Of a DNA stretch of 35,117 nt, positions 29,525 to 35,117 are shown piece after piece. The position numbers and the translations under genes were made by a program. The stretch spans positions 3,273,495 through 3,308,611 of the forward strand of contig BFEA01000076.1 in assembly GCA_003427395.1 (NCBI GenBank), written 5' to 3'. The notes under the pieces were generated by a model. That model had not been told where the DNA came from. It did not search any database and saw nothing but the letters and a program-made list of their open reading frames with translations. This stretch comes from Chara braunii (lineage: Eukaryota; Streptophyta; Charophyceae; Charales; Characeae). Each line of letters opens with the position of its first letter. Position 1 is the stretch's first letter.

Positions 29525-29880
29525 GGGAAAGGATAGCTAATCCTCGCAGACGTAGAGATTTTTAGAGCTAGAGTAGGAGCCTTGATAGACAGTGGGGCAA
29601 CTAGAAGTTATATTAGTCGTAGAGCGTTGAAAAAGTTGAAGCTCAATCTGAAAGTCCAACGATTAACAAAACCTGTAGTTAACATCCTTGCACACAACAG
29701 TAGGATTAGGCGTCGATGAGTATGTTGAGGGGGTCCACGCCTGCTTTCGCTTAGAAAAAGAAGGGAAGGTAGAGAAGGTATTGCATTCTTTGACCCTCCT
29801 CGTAGAAGAGAACCTCATGTTCGACATTAAAATTAGGCACAGACTGGGGAGAGTCAGCAGGAGCCACATTGCACCTTAGA
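29525..29880 (+). pseudogene. pol: protease region of E3 pol
   Basis: ALIDSGATRSYISRRAL contains a canonical retropepsin DSGA motif (Asp codon 29588-29590), preceded by VEIFRARV. A frame change near 29690 leads to VGLGVDEYVEGVHACF and HSLTLLVEENLMFDI; the ILGxDW-type end is shifted. Unlike E1/E2 (DIGS), the active-site triplet here is canonical. Confidence 0.85.
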
Positions 29881-30003
29881 GAGCACGAGTGAAGGCTCCC
29901 TAGTGCGTCAGGCGAAATCACGCAAGTCCGCCTGTACCATGAGTCTGGGGTAGATAACCCCCTTGCCCATTGCTGCTGCAACGCTCCTGCATTTGCCAGA
30001 CTT

Positions 30004-30964
30004 GTGAGAAAGGAGCAGCTTGAAGAGCAGGTGTTCGTAGCCTGCGTAAGGCCAGTGTCTGATAAGCCCAAAGAGGAAGAGAAGATTCATCCTACTATTG
30101 CGAGTTTGTTGGAAGAGTACAAGGACTTGTCTGAAGCACCTTCAGGAGCAGTGCCCAGAACGATCCAGCACCGCATAGAGATAGAACCTGGCAGTAGAAC
30201 GCCTAAGGGGGCAGTCTACAGGATGTCTCGCAAGGAGCTAGAGGAGTTTCGCAGGCAGTAGACGAGCTCCTAAAAAAAGGATGGATAAAACCTAGTTCGT
30301 CACCCTTTGGCGCACCTGTTCTGTTTGTCCTAAAGGAGGGAGAGCTACGCATGTGTATAGAGTACAGGGGATTGAATGCCATCACAATCAAGAATGCAAA
30401 GCCATTGCCTCGCGTATAGAGTGCAGGGATGCAAGTATTTCTCAAAGATAGATTTGAAGTCAGGTTACCATCAGATAGAGGGCCACCCTGACGATTAGTA
30501 TAAGACGGCGCTCAGGACAAGGTATGGGCATTCATAGTGATGCCTTTTGGACTAACTAATGCACCGACCACATTTCAGTGCTGCATGAATGACTTATTTA
30601 GGCCGTGGTTAGATAGGTTCGTCATAGTTTATTTAGACGATATCCTACTGTTCAGCAAGACCCTCGAGGAGCATGAGGGTCATCTGCGACAGATTTTAGG
30701 CAAGCTAAGAGAGTCTAACTTCAAGATTAACCCGAAGAAGTGCAGATGGGCCAAGACAAAGGTCCTTTACCTAGGCCATGTACTAGACTAAGACGGCATT
30801 TGGCTTGAGGACAGTAAGATAGCATCCATTGGAGATTGGTCGACTCCTCGGACACTGACAGAGTTACGCTCGTTCCTTGGATGGGCTAACTACTACAGGA
30901 AGTTCGTAAGGAACTTCTCCACGATCGCTGCTCCCCTTCGTAGGTTACTAAAGAAAGAGACAAT
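30004..30964 (+). pseudogene. pol: reverse transcriptase of E3 pol
   Basis: Pre-RT linker ([22 protein letters not shown]), then after a one-base change [57 protein letters not shown] and YLDDILLFSK (YLDD 30630-30641), LYLGHVLD, then the connection FLGWANYYRKFVRNFS. Both RT aspartate motifs are present. Breaks are frame changes near 30260 and 30525, a short deletion after PLPR (30414), a stop in the 30495 region and TAA 30789-30791. Confidence 0.93.
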
Positions 30965-31440
30965 TTGGAAGTGGGACCAGGATTGCACGCCAACCTTCAA
31001 GAAATTAAAGGAGGCCTTCATAGAGTACCCTGTCCTCAAAGTTGCTATCCGTCACTGCCATTTGTTTTCACCACAAACGCTAGTCAGTATGGCATAGGCG
31101 CCGTCTTGCAGCAAAATGACGGCAACAGTTATAGACCCATAGAGTTCATGTCAGTCAGGCTGCCCTCAGAGAAAGTCGCAACATCGACATACGAGAGAGA
31201 ACTTTACGCTCTCAGGCAGACCCTAGACCACTAGAAGCACTACCTGCTTGGGAGGCACTTCAGGGTATATTCTGATCATGAGACTCTTAGATGGCTAAAG
31301 ACAAGCCAAGATGATGCCCAAGTTGACTAGATGGGCTGCTGAGATAGACCAATTTGAATTCGAGTTAAGGCCCGTGAAAGGAAAGTACAACGTGGTAGCC
31401 GATGCTCTAAGTAGGAGAGCTGATTACTTCGGCGTGATAG
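30965..31440 (+). pseudogene. pol: RNase H of E3 pol
   Basis: FTTNASQYGIGAVL has Asn (31076-31078) where relatives have the first catalytic Asp, so RNase H would be inactive. STYERELYAL and SDHETLRWLK follow; TAG 31232-31234 replaces the Trp codon of E1. After a frame change, FELRPVKGKYNVVADALSRR leads to integrase without the duplications seen in E1. Confidence 0.9.
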
Positions 31441-32946
31441 TGCACTATCTAGACATAGGGGCCGATGTGCAACAGAAAGTGAGAGATGCTTATGCACAAG
31501 ACCCAATCTATAGTGAGCTGATGAAAAGGGTAAAGGGAGCCCCAGATAGTGAACCATATTACCGAACCACGAACGGGTTACTGTTTGAGGAGACCAATGT
31601 CGCTGATAGAGTGTGTCCCGAACAGTGAAGAAATCCACAACCTGATCTTAGGAGAATGCCACGATACAGAAGGGCATTTTGGGTGGCAAAAGACTTTAGC
31701 TAACCTGATGATGTCATACACTTGGCCAGGTATGAAAGCAGACTGCATAGAGTATGTGCGCAGTTGCAAGGTGTGTTAGCGCAATAAAACTAAAACGAGA
31801 GCCCTGCTAGGTCCTCTTAGACCCTTGCCTATTCAATCAGGACCCAAAGAGCCAGTTTCCATCGATTTCATGGATACTGGAGGCAGAAGTAGGCACGACA
31901 AGACTCAAGCCATGGTCATAGTTGACAAATTTAGTATGCAGTATTTATTCCCCTGCCTTTAGAGGCACGTACAGACTTAGTCGTAAGTAAGTTTTTCGAC
32001 TACTGGGTAAGCGAGAACGGTTTACCGTTGTCTATAGTCAGTGATAGAGACACACGGTTTACTAGTCAGAACTGTCAAGATCTTATGAAAGTATACGGAT
32101 CCAAGCTATTGATGTCATCTGCCCGTCACCCAGAGACAAACGGCCAGACAAAGCAAATGAACAACATCTTGCAGCAACTACTCAGGATGTATATTAGACC
32201 AGATCAGGTAAACTGGGATGAGATGCTTCCCAAAGTAGCAAGTGCCTATAATAACAACGTCCACCTAACTACTTGCAAGACTCCCAATGAGCTACATAAG
32301 TCCTTAAGACCTAGGCCACCGTTTGAAGGACTAAACCGGGACCAGATACAGAGACTACCACCCGGAACTCGAGAGTTTGCCTTGCAACACGAGCAAGAAG
32401 TCGCTAAGGTCGTTGACAATCTTACGAAGGCCCAGCATAGGATGATAGAGCAAGCTAACAAGCATCGCCGACCTTCACAGTTTCAGGTAGGCGATTTAGT
32501 ATGGGAAAGTCGAAGGAATTCGCACCAGAGGAAAACATCTCGCAGAAGTTCTTACCTGCATATAAAGGACCGTGGCCTGTCCTAGAAGTCAAAGGAGGAG
32601 AGGACGGACTGTCATATACGATAGAGATTCCACCACACCTCCACACGTACCCAGTCTTCCATGCGTCCAAGTTGTTGCCTTGCACCACGTCTAATAGATT
32701 CCCTTCCGGGGGTCGATGATTCCGCCAGACATGGATGGTGCATATGATATAGACCGCATAGTGGAAGAGGCTGTGTTCAGGACAGGAGGTCGAGGTCGTC
32801 CCCAGAAACAGTATAGGGTAAGGTTCCCATACCAAGAACCTGAGGACGACTGATGGTTTACCAGAACAGAGCTCTTAGAAACCGCTCCCGACATAGTACA
32901 CGCTTATGAGAGAGAAAGAAAGGGTAAAGGTCCTATCTTGAGTTAA
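31441..32946 (+). pseudogene. pol: integrase and chromodomain-like tail of E3 pol
   Basis: Zinc domain (GECHDTEGHFG, then CKVC followed by a TAG), SIDFMDT, IVSDRDTRFTS and ARHPETNGQTKQ (DDE residues present), then YNNNVHLTTCKTPNELH, NKHRRPSQFQVGDLVW, KGPWPVLEVKG and PVFHASKLLP. The tail (QYRVRFPYQEPEDD, stop, WFTRTELLETAPDIVHAYERE) is chromodomain-like and parallels E1. Frame changes near 31620, 31930, 32505 and 32710; natural stop TAA 32944-32946. Confidence 0.92.
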
Positions 32947-32971
32947 GATGTTCTCAGAGGACCTCGAATTT

Positions 32972-32984
32972 AGGACAGCGGGAG
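32972..32984 (+). other. polypurine-like tract of E3
   Basis: AGGACAGCGGGAG directly precedes the LTR start TGAAATGG; purine-rich with two pyrimidines. The minus-strand M1 copy has GGCGGGAG at the same place. Confidence 0.65.
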
Positions 32985-33991
32985 TGAAATGGTTTCACCC
33001 AGTCGACCCGACATGTGCAGACACAGAGTTCGGACCCTAGACCTGTGCCCAAACCCTGTGCATTGACCCTGTGTGCTGAGTGAGATTTGATCCTTAGACC
33101 TACCCTGTACCTTGTACATAGGCCGAGCGATCTGCGTGAGAGTCAATCCCTAGGTCTGTAGGTTAGGAGTTGAGTTTGTTACCAGTAGGCCTAAAAAGAG
33201 CATGTTTTAGAAGTCTCTACCTAAGTTTACTGTGGGCCTAAAGTCTGTCGGTCTGTAGGTTCTAGAAGTCCGTAGGTCCCTGTAGGCAAGTCCTGTAAGC
33301 AGGTACCGGGGGTAGGGGCTGCACGTGGGGAAAGGGAAAGGCCCACACATTCTGGAGAAGTCTCCAGAATACACGTTTTGGGGGCCTGCACCATGCGGTT
33401 TGGGTCCAGAGGCCCACGCGTTTTGGCCCAAAGGCCCATGCGGTTCGAAAGCCTCCGGACCCGGGCCTCACACGGTTTGGCCCAGGCCACGCGGTTTGGA
33501 GGCAGGACCGGGTACCTCCGAAGAAGTATAAATAAAGAGGCAGCGTCCAGCCATTCATTCATTCACCTATGAGCCATGCGGAAGAGCTGCCTTGGTATCG
33601 TGTGCGTGGAGGTCTGCAGGCGCCCGGAGAGGAAGTGGGTAGTGAGGAAGACAGCGGCCATAGCTGGACCGTGAGGAAGACAACGACAGCCATAGCTAGG
33701 AGGAGGGCGACGGCGGCCATAGCCGCCCAGCGGCTGACATAGACAGAGTGTAGAGAGTGTGTGTGCCTGTGCTGCGTGAACATTCAGGGTAGATCCTCGT
33801 ACATGCATGCATGAGGGAGAGTGAGGCTGGTGGTGGAGACAATGTTCGGTGGCCATAGCCGCAAGTTGTACAGTTGTTCTGAACAGAGTTTAAGTGCAAG
33901 TTCGTTGTTGATTCTGAGTGGACGAGTTTGGTTTGCCATCAGTTCTCATGCATGCATGTTGTAAACAAGTCTGAAGTCGAGTCTAGCTGCA
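32985..33991 (+). repeat. 3' LTR of E3 (1007 bp)
   Basis: Starts TGAAATGGTTTCACC and ends GTCTAGCTGCA, aligned end to end with 24208-25297. TATA-like AAGTATAAAT at 33524-33533, followed by CCAGCCATTCATTCATTC. CCATAGC motifs at 33658, 33690, 33717 and 33853. Confidence 0.95.
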
Positions 33992-34464
33992 CCTTCTGAA
34001 AACTGGGTCCGGTGTCCTATATGAATAAGGAGTCTGAAAATACAGTTATGAAAAGCTCGGAAAGACGAGTTGTTACCTGTATCTCTTCACCCCATCCAGG
34101 AGGGCGCCAGACAAAGCTATTAAGCTCTGGTACGACTTTGTGCCGTCTAGAGTAAAACATCCAGTACTGCCAAGTACTGGCCGTGAATCTACTCTCTTTC
34201 CAGAGAAACCGAAACAAAAATGACAGTGATTACTCACTCCAAACCATACCAACTAAGGAACCAGACTCAAGGATGATGGCGGAAAAGGGTCTGGGATATC
34301 AGAGAGGGAATGGAAAGGGATGGAGGGCAACCAGGTTTATCATATCGGCTATTGCTGGTTTATTAGTATGTCGTTAGCACTCCAGACTTCGCCCAGCGCC
34401 AATGTAATCTGGAGTTGAAAGAACCATTACCCATCAACATCACATCTCTAATACCTTAAAGGAA
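33992..34464. other. unassigned right flank of E3
   Basis: No gene recognised. The first 30 bases resemble 6899-6925. The stretch CGCCCAGCGCCAATGTAATC at 34391-34410 looks like the kind of sequence found near LTR ends, but nothing else supports an element. Confidence 0.35.
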
Positions 34465-34760
34465 AAGGCGGGTCTCGCGTGACGATCCCACGCGAGACAG
34501 CGCTCCCGGTGGCAGGGTCCCACATGCGAGACCCGGTTCTTTCTTGAAGGTGGGCCCGCCATCATGCGAGACCCGCGCCCGCGGAGCGAACCGCGGGACG
34601 GGCGGGGCCAGGTGTGATATGCGCCGATGCGAAACGGCGCAGGGCAAAAAAGGCCGAACTCCGGGACAGGCGTGGCCCGGTACGACGCGTGTCGGGCCAG
34701 GGGAAACAAGGCCAGGCCCTGGCAGCCGCGGGTCTCGAGAGGAGGGTGAGACAGATCCGA
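34465..34760. other. GC-rich segment with hairpin and repeated GCGAGAC
   Basis: GTCTCGCGTG (34472-34481) and CACGCGAGAC (34489-34498) form a perfect 10-bp stem with a 7-nt loop. GCGAGACCC recurs near 34525 and 34565, and GGTCTCGAG near 34731. Base composition changes sharply to CpG-rich relative to the flank. It could be a promoter-like island or the end of another repeat. Confidence 0.5.
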
Positions 34761-35108
34761 TCAAATACGCCCACAATCTTGAGTGTGTGTGAGCGTAGGT
34801 TCGTCCGGATACATGCACAGCTCCGAAGTATCTCGAATAGCTGTCCCCCGGCTGACTCTGGGAGGCATGCAAGTAGCTGCGTTGCACACGTGCAAACGTC
34901 CGATAACAGTCACCATGCTCTCATGGCCTCGTCATCGCGCCGCCGTGGTGCTGTCCTGGCATTATGGCAACATATCCGCCTGACGAGAGATTGGATTCGG
35001 AGAGAGAGAGCAGGATGGGCCTTTTTTGACGGTTGCCGGCGTGGCCGACATGCCGTCTACATTGACAATGAGAAGGTTGACCTCACACAGGACGTTGTTG
35101 CCAGGTAG
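34614..35108 (+). CDS. unrecognised ORF at window edge (doubtful)
   Basis: An open frame of 164 codons; an internal ATG at 34923 would give 61 codons. I recognise no family. The last part is Arg/Trp-rich (LWQHIRLTRDWIRRERAGW, VYIDNEKVDLTQDVVAR) and more protein-like than the first, which is low-complexity Arg/Ala/Gly encoded by the GC-rich segment. An Arg-rich N-terminus of a DNA-transposon protein is conceivable, but unsupported. TAG is at 35106-35108; a spliced continuation beyond the window cannot be excluded. Confidence 0.25.
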   Translation: MICADAKRRRAKKAELRDRRGPVRRVSGQGKQGQALAAAGLERRVRQIRSNTPTILSVCERRFVRIHAQLRSISNSCPPADSGRHASSCVAHVQTSDNSHHALMASSSRRRGAVLALWQHIRLTRDWIRRERAGWAFFDGCRRGRHAVYIDNEKVDLTQDVVAR

Positions 35109-35117
35109 GAGGGTGCA

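Larger units (their letters stand above)
24208..33991 (+). mobile_element. Ty3/gypsy copy E3 with two LTRs
   Basis: Paired LTRs flank a primer site, long leader, rearranged gag, pol and a polypurine-like tract, about 9.8 kb. It belongs to a different subfamily from E1/E2 (DSGA protease, E/K-rich coiled-coil gag), the one to which the 18300-19246 LTR and the M1 integrase belong. Many stops and frame changes make it inactive. The 5-base flanks (CTATT left, CCTTC right) do not match. Confidence 0.95.

Noticed and set aside
1-35117. A new multi-gene functional system such as a defence or biosynthetic cluster
   Set aside because: Every recognisable protein domain belongs to retrotransposon gag/pol or LINE ORF2. 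The only plausible undescribed biology is in the elements' regulatory signals and rearrangements listed above.

Overview
The window looks like non-genic, heterochromatin-type DNA from a large eukaryotic genome of the green-plant lineage. Almost every base that can be assigned belongs to a decayed retroelement, and no intact host gene, rRNA, tRNA or CRISPR array is visible. Plant-lineage signs are initiator-Met-tRNA primer sites of the TGGTATCAGAGC type, chromovirus-like Ty3/gypsy pol genes ending in a chromodomain-like tail, and a plant-style LINE with an endonuclease, a reverse transcriptase and a C-terminal zinc motif. The gag types remind me of repeats in charophyte algae such as Chara, but that is recollection, not a search result.

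Layout. (1) 1-6793: Ty3/gypsy copy E1, plus strand, with leader, gag, pol and 3' LTR; its 5' LTR lies outside the window. (2) 7178-11911: a LINE on the minus strand (ORF1-like, endonuclease, RT, zf-RVT). (3) 11912-13158: short decayed repeats, a 103-bp tandem duplication, a Z-DNA-prone hairpin and A-rich tails. (4) 13159-18299: copy E2, same family as E1, with 5' LTR, primer site, gag and pol, cut off inside integrase. (5) 18300-24207: a minus-strand nest. A complete LTR sits exactly where E2 stops, followed by a gag::integrase deletion derivative (M1), an LTR-like block, and a second gag start, leader, primer site and LTR (M2). (6) 24208-33991: copy E3 with both LTRs, a leader carrying a dense TTGAC array, a gag region rearranged into forward-inverted-forward copies, pol, chromodomain and 3' LTR. 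(7) 33992-35117: unassigned flank with a GC-rich, hairpin-containing segment and an unrecognised ORF.

How the parts work together. Each gypsy element would have encoded Gag (capsid and CCHC nucleocapsid), then protease, reverse transcriptase, RNase H and integrase, for reverse transcription and reinsertion. All copies carry stops and frameshifts and must be inactive. The most informative signal is at the gag-pol junction of E1 and E2. Both keep a GGGAAAC slippery heptamer in the correct phase, and 12 nt further on a stem with a 9-nt loop that shows a compensatory base-pair change. This is good evidence for programmed -1 frameshifting in the living family. Other notable signals are a CCATAGCC motif recurring across otherwise different LTRs, a duplicated TATA promoter in the E3 5' LTR, and a long inverted repeat that could make double-stranded RNA.
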